This document shows positions 43,801-53,972 of a stretch of 64,000 bases of DNA, in pieces (the stretch's first letter is position 1; the number at the start of each line of letters is the position of its first letter). The stretch lies in assembly GCF_035083965.1 (NCBI RefSeq), contig NC_089735.1:9078001-9142000 (forward strand), written 5' to 3'. The stretch comes from Branchiostoma lanceolatum. Taxonomy: Eukaryota; Chordata; Leptocardii; Amphioxiformes; Branchiostomatidae. Both the position numbers and the translations under genes were made by a program. The notes beneath the pieces are model-generated. The model did not search any database and had not been told where the DNA came from. It saw nothing but the letters and a program-made list of their open reading frames with translations.

Positions 43801-46800
43801 AGCTTATTTCTAAACCCAGGTAGGGCCGTGCACTTCCTAGATTTTGAGCTTGTGAACTAGATTTTTTGACAGTTCACTCGGATGTAATAGAAATAATTTG
43901 GGCCGAGGAAGCCCACACACAGACTCACATTCGCACTCACATGTGCCATCTCTATCTGAAAATACAGTAAATTTTCAATTGAAACAAAGTTATCGACGTC
44001 CAAAAAAACAAATCAACAAGTTATTGATACCTGTAATGATAATATTGCTTTTCTTGGTAGGAAATCGATGAGCGGTTTGAGATCCGTCAGCTGTTTGACC
44101 ACAACTGGATCGTGGCTAACTGTACCACCCCGGCCAACTACTTCCACCTGCTGCGGCGCCAGGTCCTGCTGCCCTTCAGGAAGCCTGTGAGTTCTAGACT
44201 ATGTTCGTCATAGATTGAAGTGAATGAGGAATGAATTTTGCAGCCTCAAATCTAATTGCTAACTGATGCACATAGTATAGGCCTACCATGCTACTAATTG
44301 GGTTACTGTAAAAATCAATATGTTTTCATAGTGATCATTTTTCACAGAATAAGATGCACTTAAGGAATTTTATGATTGTGATTGATTACACCAGATTGGT
44401 AAATCACTGGGTAACAGAGTCCTTTATTCTTTGTACACAACAAAATGTCAGCTAGGTATTGACTGTCTCTCTGGTAGTGTACAAATAATCTTGCTATACA
44501 GGAATCGTACAACTTTACAAAAGTTCCATAATGTTTTAAGTGCAAACAGCTAGTACATGTATTTATGTAAATTGAGTGGTACTACGTATATACATATATG
44601 GCAAAGTGTTTTTTCTTTGAAGTTTAAAATAACACAATAACACAAATGTCCTTTATCTTTCATGCTGTATTTTCAGCTGATTGTGATGACTCCGAAGAGT
44701 CTGCTGCGACACCCGGAGGCGCGCTCGTCGTTTGACGACATGCTACCCGGCACGAACTTTCAGCGCCTGATCCCGGATCTGGGCCCGGCCGGTCAGAACC
44801 ACGAGCAGGTTCAGCGTCTGATCTTCTGTACGGGGAAAGTGTACTACGACCTGACGAAGGTATCGGAAACACAGAATCTTCTTTATTATTTATTAGTATC
44901 ATTTGGCTAATTAACAATCTAAAGCGACTGCCATTCAGCACACAGGTGACCTCAATACGACAATTGCCTAATGTGCGGCCATACACTGTAGGACTGTAGG
45001 TTTTGAACCACTCACACCGGGAAGAACCCCTTCTCTTTTTGATAAGTGTGGTGGGTTCTTTAACGTGCTCGAGGTGTGGCTCTCCTCAAACAAGGGACCT
45101 TCATTTAACGTCCTATCCAAGGGACGTCCCTAACCAAAGCTAGGTACTCATTTACTCATTAAGTGAAGTGAGAAAAGTCGTGTTAAGTGCCTTTTCCAAG
45201 GCACAACATCTTAGAACACTCTGAGAAAAAGTGTAATTCTTTTTGGTAGCTGATAGTGCAATGCAGCTTAGGTACAGCTCATGTATTCTGCCAAGCACAC
45301 CGGGTCACCTTTACTTTTCTTGAGAAGTGTGTATCTTGGTTCTTTTATGTGCAGAAGTTTGAAACTTGAGGTTAGCTCTTGAAGCTCCATCATACACGTC
45401 GCCATCCGAAAGCAAATACATATACCAATTCTTGCTGTTTACCTCTTCTTTTTTTTTAAACCGTGTAGTATTTGGGTGTCTTTTTCTACTTCTCTAATCA
45501 ATTTCAGAAAAGGTACAGTCAAGAAACTTTTTAAGTAATCCTTGCGCATTCTGCTACATGTCAAGTCTTTATCTATGGCCAAAGGTGACCATGTCAAAAA
45601 TGATGGCACTGCGGACCAATACAAAGCAGATGTGTGAACTAATCCCAGGTTTTTAACACATTAGTACTATGTTTTTGAAATGTATATGATATTAACATGA
45701 CCTGCTTTTATTCCTTGACAGGAGAGGAAGGCTCGTGATCTGGACGACAAAATCGCGATTGTTCGCATTGAGCAGGTAATGTATTTTTGGAGGGATCCGG
45801 AGAGTCTGCGACAACTCAAAATCATCAAAGTGGTGAACTTCGTCTTACTGGGTCATTGTTGTTAACACAGTACACAGATCAAATTTTGTTTTGTCGACAC
45901 AACAAGTAAGAGTGTTGAATTTTCGACAATCCTGTTGGAATTAGAATTCAAATGAGCAATCACTAAGGACACACAACCTTACAGATACGTGTCTTCAGTC
46001 ATTGGTGAAAAGTGCCTGGAAATTTATACCATTACTGCTCATGCCATCTCTGTCATCGTATTACCATAAGATATTGTGATGATTATCAAAGTTGAATTAA
46101 TAAGGAAACAATCATTAGGGTAACCTAGGGCTGAGACTATCCTAGGGCTGAGACCTTCCAATCTCATCCCTATAGCTGTAAAACCTTCTTAACAACGTTC
46201 TACTGGACTCCTCCAGTAGAAAGTTGTTTAACTTTTAATCAATTTTTAAACAATTCTTAATCAGTTAGGAGGTTTGGCAGTAATTAGAAGGTTTAGGCTT
46301 TTACAGATTGAAAATGATTTTAAAAATTCATTCTAATGTCATAGAAGAAACTTTTAAAGTAAAGAGTGGGAAGTTAAAATTAGACATTTGATATGAGATC
46401 CAGAGGAAGCTCCAGGTTGATCTGTGAGGTTTATCTTGTGTGTTCCAGATCTCTCCCTTCCCATTTGACATGGTGAAGGAACAGTGTGACCGGTACCGTA
46501 ACGCTGACCTGGTGTGGGCACAGGAGGAACACAAGAACATGGGCGCCTGGAACTACATCCAACCGCGCATCCGCACCACGGTCAACAGGGAACGCCACGT
46601 CAGGTAGGGCGACAGGTTGCAAACGGTTGTGGGATCAACAATAAAATTGCTTTAATTTGTCTGATCTATGTTCAAAAGTTAGTTGCGGCAGATATTATAT
46701 TTTTTTGAGTGCAGCCATTTCTATAGCTGATCATGGCCAAATACGAGTTGCAAATACTGAATGGTTGTATGGTCAGCAAGTTTGCCAGGCTCTAATTTGT

Positions 46801-49800
46801 CTGACAAAATTAGTTGCAAAGGATATCATGATCATATGATATATTATTTTTTTAGTGCCATTTCTATAGCAGCTATGATCATGACAAAATGCCGACCAAA
46901 GATTTTAAAAGTTGTTTTCTTTAAGAGTACGTTATGCAAGCCTACACTGGGGTGGTGATATAATATGGTCATATCTAAATGATGTTGACAAACTTTCCAA
47001 TGTATATGATATTGAATTGCAGTTAAGGAAATGTACTGTAACAAGGATTTTCAAGCAATCGTGTAAATTAATAGTGAGACCATTTTTCTGATGAAGAAAA
47101 TTGCTTCACGCCTATAGTCAGATTTTGATTAGAACTCTTTTAATATGAATCTACTTTCCATTGCTTGGTCCAATTCACACAAGCTGCAGCTCTTTATTGG
47201 TCCAAAATCTGTGTAGAGTCGATCAAGTTTCTAAGCAAAGTTTGTATTTCAGTATTTTCTGTCAGCCTAAACTGCAAAGTGCACAATCATGCTTTTATCC
47301 TAACCACAGCGCTTGCCAAAAGATGGAGACCAAAAAAATGTATGCTTTGTGTCATCAAAGATGTTGCACACAACATGTATTTAAGGCATTCCTTGCTGTA
47401 GAATTTTCTGCCACAGATTTTTCTCTTCTTTGCTTTGCACCACCACCTTCACCATTCCTGCCACTTTTCCTGCCACTGCTCACTGGCTGCTAACTTACTC
47501 CTTGTTAAAGAGCGTTTTCACATGACATTGTCGCTGTGTCCACTGCCATATTGGTGTCCCTAAGTGGATTCCAGGCTTTGAAATATCCACTGTGGAATGT
47601 CTACAACTCAAAGAAGATATTACCAGCCAGAATAGATACTCAACAACTTGCCAATGAAACAAAAACCTGGCCAAGCAACCACCTGGCACATCTACCTGCC
47701 GTCAGAGGACACATTGAAACAGTCCCGTCCATTTTTACATAGTTAAGATCCTCTCCCTGTATTGGCTTTAGCTACAGTCCATTGAAATGCAAATAGGGAC
47801 ACCAACATGGTACCTGCCTGCTTCATGGATATATGGAAAGTTGAGTGAAAACGCTCTTACTTATATCATTCACTACACGGGATAACGGTTAATATTTAAT
47901 TTCTCATGCATGCCTCCTCCCCCTTTCTGTTGGTGTATCGTAACTGTAGCTACGCAGGTCGGGCGTCCGCTGCGGCCGCGGCCACGGGATCTAAACAAAG
48001 CCACCAGCAGGAGCTAAACAGGCTTCTGGAGCATGCCATGAACCTTGACAATCACGTATCCCTCTGGCAAAGCCAACCCAGGAGAAACCTCACCAGCTGA
48101 TCCCTGATGAGTCAGTGCACGGTCCATTTGTGTAACCTGTCTTACCTCCAGTCCTTCCTACTAACCAATTCCTAATCGAACAATCAGATGCTGATTCTGA
48201 ATTTCTCTGTTTTTGGCGATGCCTCAGGGCAGAACCTGCCTCATTGCACTTTGATTCGAACGGTGGGAGGTATCTCAGTTTCCAAAGGCATTCTTCAAGA
48301 CCCCTTAAAATCGCAACAGTTTTGCCTGTTGTTCATGTGCTGAACTTGTAAGATTCTGTGACAGTTGTAGAAGAAACAGACACAGTTTCTGGCTTAATGT
48401 CATGTTCCATATAACAACAGTCACTGATTCAGGGATTATTGTGTATGTAATCTGGAAGATAACATAACTCAAATTTCTTTACATATATTTGTTGGACTTG
48501 TTAAAAAGAGAAAGCATCCAAAGCCATGACCATAAAATAACTCATTATGATTATCTAATCCTAACTTCATGTTGCAGTTTTCATTGGAACTGAGATACTT
48601 CCCTGGGTGATCACTATCTCTAACAACCACACACGTCAGATCATCTGAAATCCCACCATCATTACCCCTTCTAATATTCCTGTCATCACTGTGCATCTGT
48701 GTGCTTTGTTTAGCCTTTAGTTCTGAGCGTGGTTTGCTTTGGTTTTCATGTGTGCGTGTGTGTGTTTGTACAATTGTAGACTTGTGTGTTTTGCAGGCAT
48801 ATTGCAGAAGTTTAAAAAGTAGAGCTTAGGGCAATAGAGCTGCGTAACGTAAGACATGCCTGTTGTACAGCATCATTCCTTACTTTTCACTCGCAATCTT
48901 AAATTGAAATATTGAACGATTATTATGGTGTAGTGTTTCCCCCATCGGGCTTTTTGCAATGACCAGAGGGTGTAACTTTTTTTTCATTAAACTTTTAAAG
49001 AACTTGTAAAGAATTGATGTTAACTTCATTGTATTAAGGAAATAAAACTCGTAAAGAATTTCATAAATTTGCCAATAAAATGAAGATCTTACCACAAAAT
49101 AACCACATACATTTTAATGTTTAAACTAAGCTCTCTGGTTGGGGGTCCTATAGTAACTGTATGCTTATGTATACATGTATTCCATATGTGCAGTCTAAAT
49201 TATATATGTCTATTACATGTACTAGATTACATTGGTTATTACATTAGGGTCTGGGGAGCCGTTTCCTTACATGTGATTATGTTTTATGAGTGTTTGTGTT
49301 TAGTTAATTATTTGACAGAAAAGTCTATTCCAAAGACCCCAGGAACATATACATGTATTTCTAACGGTGTACTAGTATTTGTTGTGGATTTTATTGAATG
49401 TGTGTTCTGTAGATATGTTGTTGTATAATTTCCCTTGGCCTAAGATAATATACATGTTTACTAAGTAAATGTAAATAAGCTGTACTAAGCTCATTTTGGT
49501 GAGATGTGCTCAGGAGGGTTGAACAAAAATAAACACAGGGCATGGTATACTGAAATATAGATTGTTCATCATGGCTTTCTACGACATCAGTTTACGTTTC
49601 TAAAATATTTTTTGGCAATCCACAGCTTTTGCAGCTGCTTTTCATTTACAATATGGCCGAATTTTTTTTTTTTTTGCACTCGGTCGAAAATTGATGCAGA
49701 TGTTATCCATGTAATCAAATCAACATGGCCTAAGGCAAGGGAAAAAGTGGGACCAAAAAAAGTCTACTATACAAAAAGCATACTGATGTTTTACAGAAAT

Positions 49801-49969
49801 CTGACTTGTTCTCTTTCCCCGTTCTGACAGATACTGTGGCCGACACGGTGCCGCGGCATCCGCAGCTGGAAACAAGTTCAAACATAACACTGAACAGAAC
49901 AATTTCGTCAACCAAGCCACCGACCTCGCCTGGAAAGAACCCGTCTGGGTCGGACCCACCCAAGAATGA
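28864..49969 (+). CDS. OGDH: 2-oxoglutarate dehydrogenase complex E1 subunit (OGDH/OGDHL orthologue)
   Basis: Thiamine-diphosphate-dependent E1 component that decarboxylates 2-oxoglutarate and passes the succinyl group to the E2 lipoyl domain in the mitochondrial matrix (TCA cycle). All exons join in phase. The product is about 1034 residues with the cassette exon skipped and last exon 21a used, or about 1070 with the cassette; human OGDH has 1023. The N-terminus is an Arg-rich presequence, followed by [20 protein letters not shown]. The ThDP site is visible as [10 protein letters not shown] followed by [17 protein letters not shown] matches the position proposed for calcium sensing in vertebrate OGDH. 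Other landmarks are [14 protein letters not shown] and [12 protein letters not shown]. It is the single counterpart of the vertebrate OGDH and OGDHL pair. Two alternative last exons are present (separate entries). Confidence 0.96.
29495..29700 (+). repeat. tRNA-derived SINE (family A), copy 1
   Basis: TAGTCTAGTGGTAAGTGTGT is followed by GTTTGTGCGCTGGTGGCCCA and a B-box-like GGTTCTATTCCCG. The same sequence, including the flanking ACTGACCAGTCTA and TGGTCCAG blocks, recurs on the minus strand at 62395-62530. It lies in OGDH intron 1. Confidence 0.65.
29689..29980 (+). repeat. Direct duplication with 155-bp period
   Basis: GCGTTTCATT...ATAATTTAACCAGTG and CATTAATTG.TGCACGTGTA begin at 29689 and again at 29844. 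Similarity continues through CAGTTGGACACCT, CTCAGGCCATTC and GGTGAGAAAA to about 29980. It lies in OGDH intron 1, directly after the family A SINE. Confidence 0.75.
30050..30300 (+). repeat. SINE (family B), copy 1
   Basis: GAGTTCGATCCTAGGGGTCG (B-box-like), then GGGATTGCATTCGTCATTTC, GGATGGTGACGTAAAGCC, CCCCGTGTATGAGGGAGCTT and AACCCAACACACTTATCGAA. The 3' end reads GAAGCCGCATTGCACTAC. Relatives occur at 38150-38490 and 31690-31890, and on the minus strand at 21770-21890 and 45298-45416. Confidence 0.7.
31150..31440 (+). repeat. SINE-like repeat (family B relative)
   Basis: CCGTGGCCTTGTGGATACTA and GGTTTCGATCCGATG look like A and B boxes. The 3' half, AGGGACGTCCCT...GAGAGCCACACCTCAAGCAC, then CCCGGTGTGAGTG, is repeated on the minus strand at about 45000-45130. 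It lies in OGDH intron 1. Confidence 0.55.
31690..31890 (+). repeat. SINE (family B), diverged copy
   Basis: It shares GTAAAGCCTGCAGTCC, GTATGGGGGAGCCTCAGGC, AAACCTCTAGATC, GAACCCAACTCAC and TTGACCCGGTGTGCTTGG with the copy at 30050-30300. It is strongly diverged and probably old. Confidence 0.5.
33305..33412 (+). other. OGDH: OGDH exon 3, probable cassette exon
   Basis: This 108-nt, phase-0 open exon has a good acceptor (CTTGCCTGCAG) and donor (CAG|GTGAGA). It encodes 36 residues beginning [20 protein letters not shown] and ending MIRAYQ. The human E1 sequence, as remembered, has no counterpart: its IRAYQ is followed directly by IRGHH, which is what exon 2 to exon 4 splicing gives here. The exon can therefore be included or skipped without changing frame. 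Confidence 0.7.
33470..33545. repeat. Dispersed TCCAGTTGCTTGAGTAACT repeat
   Basis: It reads TATCCAGTTTCTTGAGTAAC, GGCATATCTTATTACCTGGA and TGTCTTAAACCTTCATCAA, in the same orientation as the copy beside OGDH exon 7. It lies in OGDH intron 3. Confidence 0.65.
35075..35480. mobile_element. Degenerate relative of the CAGGGCTCGAAAT element
   Basis: It begins CAGGGCTTGAAATTTA and ends TTTTGAGCCCT, about 405 bp apart, the same length and end sequence as the element at 15860-16270. Inside are GGGTGC- and GTGCATAA-type remnants of the GTGCACC arrays. No clear target duplication was found. It fills most of OGDH intron 5. Confidence 0.4.
36392..36721. mobile_element. Foldback element with about 123-bp inverted arms
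   Basis: The left arm, 36392-36514, starts GACGTTTCAGACAGCATCCG. The right arm, 36599-36721, is its inverted complement with only a handful of mismatches over about 123 bp. A spacer of about 84 bp carries its own small hairpin (GCTCCTGTTGTTTTAGGAGC). The right arm continues directly into the dispersed CAGTTGCTTGAGTAACT repeat. It lies in OGDH intron 6, 94 bp before exon 7. Confidence 0.8.
36722..36806. repeat. Dispersed TCCAGTTGCTTGAGTAACT repeat beside OGDH exon 7
   Basis: The sequence reads ATCTTATCCAGTTGCTTGAG, GCGTATCTTATTACCTGGAT and GTCTAACCTTCATCAACG, ending 9 bp before the acceptor of exon 7. Relatives occur at 3421-3495, 6462-6540, 27140-27180, 33470-33545 and 41875-42040, in both orientations. 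I recall such sequence as common in lancelet genomes. Confidence 0.7.
38150..38490 (+). repeat. SINE (family B), copy 2
   Basis: It begins GCGCCAGTGGTAAAATT (A-box-like), then GAGTTTGATCCAGGGTC, GGGATTGCATTCGTCATTTT, GGATGGTGACGTAAAGC, CAACACACTTATCGAGAAGA and AAAGCCGCATTG. It fills much of OGDH intron 9. Confidence 0.7.
40590..40645. repeat. AT-rich palindromic cluster
   Basis: Several overlapping self-complementary words, GATATATATATATC, ATCATGGATATCATGAT and TATCATGATATATTATGATA, lie in OGDH intron 12. This is a simple sequence likely to form hairpins; no function is proposed. Confidence 0.5.
41875..42040. repeat. Dispersed TCCAGTTGCTTGAGTAACT repeat, foldback copy
   Basis: An inverted part, GGTGAAGGTAAGGCATCCAG and ACTCAAGCAACTGGACA, is followed by a direct part, ATGTCCAGTTGCTTATCAAT and AAGTAACTGC. 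It lies in OGDH intron 14. Confidence 0.55.
42405..42545. repeat. Repeat shared with both UPF0728 duplicates
   Basis: TTAATCCGCCGGGTTACATA, GAGAGATCTCTAGTGCAGCA and GTGCATTATACTG match, on the opposite strand, bases 52370-52495 and 54541-54666, which read TGCTGCACTAGAGATCTCTC and GTAACCCAGCGGATTAA. A dispersed element is therefore present at all three places; the ends are not defined. Confidence 0.6.
43264..43535. mobile_element. Inverted-repeat (foldback) element in OGDH intron 15
   Basis: The left arm CATATGCTATTTCCGTACAC, AAAGTAAAAATCTTAACGAC, and on to CTTGTCAAGTTG is mirrored by the right arm CTTGACAAGGATTAAAGGAT through GTGTACGGAAGTAGCATATG. The arms are about 75 bp and imperfect, the spacer about 125 bp. 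No coding potential. Confidence 0.65.
44990..45420 (-). repeat. Two adjacent SINE-like copies (family B and relative)
   Basis: On the minus strand, bases 45298-45416 match the GGATGG.GACGT, GTATGATGGAGCTTC and AACCAAGATACACACTTCTC part of family B. Bases 45000-45290 match the GAGAGCCACACCTCGAGCAC and GGGACGTCCCT part of the repeat at 31150-31440. It lies in OGDH intron 18. Confidence 0.55.
47508..47860. mobile_element. TIR element in OGDH intron 20
   Basis: It begins AAGAGCGTTTTCAC and ends GTGAAAACGCTCTTA, about 353 bp apart. Nested inside is a second inverted pair, ATTGGTGTCCCTAAG and AATAGGGACACCAACATGG, the same sequence that bounds the element at 61821-61955. No clear target duplication. 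It lies 90 bp before OGDH exon 21a. Confidence 0.6.
47950..48100 (+). CDS. OGDH: OGDH alternative last exon 21a
   Basis: The acceptor is TATCGTAACTGTAG. The exon joins exon 20 in phase 2 and encodes [20 protein letters not shown], then [13 protein letters not shown] and a basic tail ending RRNLTS before TGA at 48098-48100. YAGR, the Ala-rich segment, ATG.K, H and ELNRLL align with the C-terminus of vertebrate OGDH. Candidate poly-A signals AATAAA lie at 49041 and 49074. The TIR element at 47508-47860 ends 90 bp upstream. Confidence 0.85.
49540..49740. repeat. Dispersed repeat, about 210 bp, copy 3
   Basis: This is a relative of the repeats at 229-440 and 15462-15700. It shares GCAGCTGCTTTTCATTTACA and AATCAAATCAACATGG and carries a long T run. 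It ends about 90 bp upstream of OGDH alternative exon 21b, so it may supply part of that exon's upstream splice region. Confidence 0.45.
49831..49969 (+). CDS. OGDH: OGDH alternative last exon 21b
   Basis: The acceptor is CCCGTTCTGACAG. The exon also joins exon 20 in phase 2 and encodes [20 protein letters not shown], then [20 protein letters not shown] and VGPTQE before TGA at 49967-49969. It aligns with exon 21a (Y.GR, Ala-rich, G.K, H, Glu-Gln/Glu-Leu) but differs through the last 30 residues, so it looks like an old exon duplication. AATAAA follows at 50266-50271. Confidence 0.78.
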
Positions 49970-50265
49970 ACATCACATACTCTTGTTCCAGGCCATTCTT
50001 AGTTTAGCTGCACAATATTTAAGTTTCGGATGCATTTTCCTAAATGGGCCTAGTTTATAGACATAGACTTAAAGTATCAAAGGGGGTTCATAAACTTTAA
50101 GACAGATACTTAATTCTTAATCCCAGATAGCCCGTTGAATTTGACATCTCTTTCAAGTGTGCTATTTTGAAGTGAATTTTTGCCATTTTGTGCATGTTTG
50201 ATTTGATATTTGGCCCTGTTACTGTTGCTTTTTTTGCAAATCAAATTCTGCAATAGATGGAGCCA

Positions 50266-50271
50266 AATAAA
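50266..50271 (+). terminator. Poly-A signal for the OGDH 21b transcript
   Basis: AATAAA lies about 300 bp downstream of the 21b stop codon; another is at 50623-50628. Bases from 50300 to about 51228 hold no supported gene and are either 3' UTR or spacer before the tandem duplication. Confidence 0.45.
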
Positions 50272-51801
50272 GCAGAAACTGATTACAAATGATGGTTTCA
50301 CTGAGAATTCTTAAGATTCTAGACCTCTATCTATTATGTTCAATACTTGTAGCAGCTTGGATGGTGAAGATTTCTCCTGTGCTTTCAATATTGGAATGTT
50401 TCTCAGGCATTCAGGAAAAACTACATTTAAGGGAGTAAGCAAGGGACGGGCATGATTGACCAATGCACGACTTAAAATGTAGGTACAGTACATTGCCTTG
50501 TGGCATTGTCAAATGATATAGACTAGATACAAGATAGGACACCACACAAACTTGCCAGAACATGTAGCAGTCTATGTTACTAAGGCCATGGTCTGAGAAT
50601 TTTCAAATAGTCCTTGTACAGAAATAAACTTAAACAGTGCTATATCATTAGGCTCGCCCCTGATGTGTCGCCAAAAAGGATCAAATACAGAGAACATGAA
50701 TAATAGCAAATTGTGGGGAAGGGGGTCCAATTGTAAAAGAAGGGTGGATACCAGATGCAGCTCTTGGTTTCTTGTTGAGTTTCATTAATATTGAGTCTTT
50801 GCATGTTTGAAATTTATTGTTGAACATTTCAAAGAGTTGGTTTTATCTTGAACTTGTGTTCTTTTGTACAAAGTAAAAACTGTGTATAAAAGTATGATAA
50901 TTATAGTCCCACAGTAAGAGGCTTGCTTGGGTCTGTAGGGAAAAAGTTTCAAACAGAATTTTGTCGTATCATACGGAAATGTACTTTATGTAGATTGCAT
51001 GAAAAGGATTTTTGTTCCACCAACCACAGTCTGAATGACAATGACTGCATATATGTAGAATGATTGAACTATAATAATGGTAAACTCAGTTGTGAGCCTT
51101 ACTGCATTGTGAGGCTTTACTAATGTATTCGGAATGGTCTGGACTTTTCCATTGTATGTTGCTTTAAAGAAGAGAGACTTTGATTAAAGATTATTGTAAG
51201 ATCTTTCTGGTGCTGTGTGTTTCCTATGATATTTTGATGCTCATAATCGTATTGTAAGAAATCTCATGTTCTCACACTTGTAGTTAGTTGAACAGATTTT
51301 TGCTCCTTATCAGATTGTTTTGACAAAGAAGTTTAGAATGAAAGGCATCACACGCTCATACACAGGAATAAATACAATGTATGTCATTTTCTATAATTTT
51401 ATTTGGTTCAGTTTCAAATTGTGAAATGTAGTAATGTCATTTCAATCTGCTTCTATAAAAAGGCACACTAAAAATATTGTGGTAACTGTTATATTTACAC
51501 TAAAAATAGCTTGCCTTGTCAAATACAATCAGGTCCTATGTATATAGATAAACATAGATAGATATAGATACATGATATGTCTTTGTATAATTTTTTCTCC
51601 ATCTTTTCACTACTTGCATCTGCATTGTATAACTTCAACAGATTTGGTCACTTTGTACAGTAGATAGCGAATTTCTGAAAAACTTTTTAGTATCCTATGA
51701 ATACATAGTGTTTAACTGACCAGACACAACTACATGAAGCTTGTACAATTATATATCTGTACCAAAATCACTGTGCTACTTTATTACATTTATTCGATGT
51801 A

Positions 51802-53230
51802 TCAGTATGCCATCTGTACTGCCTGCAATGCCTCTGCACATAGTGGGTCCAACTGGCCATCTCCACCTGTATACAAAAAAAGCAGGTGTTACTGACTTAA
51901 AAAAAGTTTCATGCAATAAAGCTTGAAGGCAGTAATGACAATTCTCATAATTTTGCTGGGTACCTTAAGCCTGATACATGAAAGAAAGGTTAATTCCAAG
52001 AGATCTACAAATGCAGCATCAGTGATACTCGAGGCATTCTTGAAAATGCCTTGATTATGGTACTTTTTAATCTGTCATTTTTAGGATACCTGGCAGAATT
52101 ATGAGAGTTGATATAACAAAAACTGTGAACACCATAAACCTTTGATTAGCAGAAGAAAAAAATGGTTTCTTGTTGACTGCCCATTCTTGATACAATGCCA
52201 TAACCACAGTTATATTTTTCTATGCAGGTCAATATGGTATATACAGTACATGTTACAGTAGAGATTGGGATTCAGGACAATGACTCCCATGGCCCAATTT
52301 GTACAATTCAAAATGTAACATCTAACATAATTCCACCAGTGTAGATAATTCCACCACCCTAAAAAGATACGTCCAAACAGTATAATGCACTCCTGTATAT
52401 GTTGGGGGGTGCTGCACTAGAGATCTCTCAACGTCACTGTTTTTCAAAGTGGTGGATTTATGTAACCCAGCGGATTAATGCTAATGGAGTTTATGTACCA
52501 ACAATAATGACTTACCGAAGTCTAGTTCTGTAATCTTGCATGTGTAAACTGTTTCTCCATTCACAATGAGTTCCACAACATTCCAGTCTTCGATTTGCTT
52601 CAGTTCTACTTGATGTCCGTCCGCCTTAAGCACGGCTGTAAGAAATGAGACCAAACTTGTTATAACCAAGGACATTATATAATGTCCTCGTTATAACCTA
52701 AAAGGCACTGGGATGAAGTCCGATATTTTTAATACATGGGCAGTGTCAGGCACAAACTGATTTTTATGTACAGTAGAATAGCAAAATCAGTTTTTTTTTT
52801 AATGTTTAACGTTGGACAACAGTCAGTAGTCATTAGCTGCATCTGTTTCCTGAAATCATTTATTATGCCACGCTAATTTGTTTTCTCGTTCTTTACAGTT
52901 TAAAGCCAAACAAAAACAGAATAAAACATGAAGTTTACATTCATGGTTTTCATTATCATTTGTAGCATGGTAGCTTTTTAAGACATTTTTCTGCTGATAG
53001 CAAGTTCCCTTCTTTGCATAGCTAAAGGAAACTTAGGTAGTTACCTAGCACAGAATGTACTGGTATCTTAGGCTCTAGAATTAGAAAATATCTTACAATG
53101 CAAATTAATGACAGATAATTCTGTTCTGATATTTACCTTGCAAACCGTCCAGCCTGTCTTCTCTGTACTCCACTGTACCGCATGCCTCATACTTTCCGTA
53201 CCGTATCGTGACCTTCGCGTTCGCTGGCAT
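51802..53230 (-). CDS. C10orf53: UPF0728 protein (C10orf53 homologue), copy 1
   Basis: Three exons on the minus strand: 53137-53230, 52516-52635 and 51802-51866. Together they encode 92 residues beginning MPANAKVTIRYGKYEACGTV, through the family core KQIEDWNVVELIVNGE, to GGDGQLDPLCAEAL and AVQMAY before TGA. The family is a small, single-domain protein of unknown function with about 90 residues, so the gene is full length. Junction phases are 1 and 1, with donors GTAAAT and GTAAGT. The encoded protein appears identical to that of copy 2. The neighbourhood next to OGDH matches the human OGDHL-C10orf53 arrangement as remembered. Confidence 0.92.
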
Positions 53231-53331
53231 GATCGTTACTTAGAATCTTGTAATATTCAAGAACACCGAAGCTACGTTTAACCCGGAAGTAAAATAAGTC
53301 CTCCTCTCTTGACTTTTGTTTGTTATTCAGC

Positions 53332-53344
53332 AACCCAATCGTTT
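53332..53344 (-). promoter_or_regulatory. RFX X-box upstream of UPF0728 copy 1
   Basis: The minus strand reads GTTGCTGAATAAC, a full match to the X-box consensus RYYNYY-N-RRNRAC, about 100 bp upstream of the start codon. An ETS-type CCGGAAGT lies at 53283-53290. Both are shared with copy 2. X-boxes bind RFX factors and mark many ciliary genes. Confidence 0.5.
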
Positions 53345-53972
53345 TATATTGCACAGATCATATTACATTTAATGCATCAATATTTCTCTTGTACCGTATA
53401 TTTTGATGCTCATAATCGTATTGTAAGAAATCTCATGTTCTCACACTTGTAGTTAGTTGAACAGATTTTTGCTCCTTATCAGATTGTTTTGACAAAGAAG
53501 TTTAGAATGAAAGGCATCACACGCTCATACACAGGAATAAATACAATGTATGTCATTTTCTATAATTTTATTTGGTTCAGTTTCAAATTGTGAAATGTAG
53601 TAATGTCATTTCAATCTGCTTCTATAAAAAGGCACACAATAAAAATATTGTGGTAACTGTTATATTTACACTAAAAATAGCTTGCCTTGTCAAATACAAT
53701 CAGGTCCTATGTATATAGATAAACATAGATAGATATAGATACATGATATGTCTTTGTATAATTTTTTCTCCATCTTTTCACTACTTGCATCTGCATTGTA
53801 TAACTTCAACAGATTTGGTCACTTTGTACAGTAGATAGCGAATTTCTGAAAAACTTTTTAGTATCCTATGAATACATAGTGTTTAACTGACCAGACACAA
53901 CTACATGAAGCTTGTACAATTATATATCTGTACCAAAATCACTGTGCTACTTTATTACATTTATTCGATGTA

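Larger units (their letters stand above)
39573..46603 (+). other. OGDH: OGDH exons 11-20 (transketolase-like C-terminal half)
   Basis: Exons: 39573-39675, 40118-40249, 41039-41189, 41707-41834, 42737-42915, 43608-43679, 44061-44186, 44677-44859, 45722-45775 and 46449-46603. They encode [89 protein letters not shown] and [15 protein letters not shown]. Exon 20 ends in phase 2, which suits either downstream terminal exon. Confidence 0.95.
51229..53388. repeat. Tandem duplication, unit 1 (2.16 kb, UPF0728 gene)
   Basis: The sequence from 51229 (ATATTTTGATGCTC) to 53388 (CAATATTTCTC) recurs at 53398-55560 with an offset of 2169-2172 bp. Only a few differences are visible by eye, for example one base near 52717, one near 52755, an A/AT change near 51467 and a G/C near 53375. 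The unit holds a complete UPF0728 gene. It starts in the OGDH 3' flank and ends about 158 bp upstream of the UPF0728 start codon. Confidence 0.95.
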
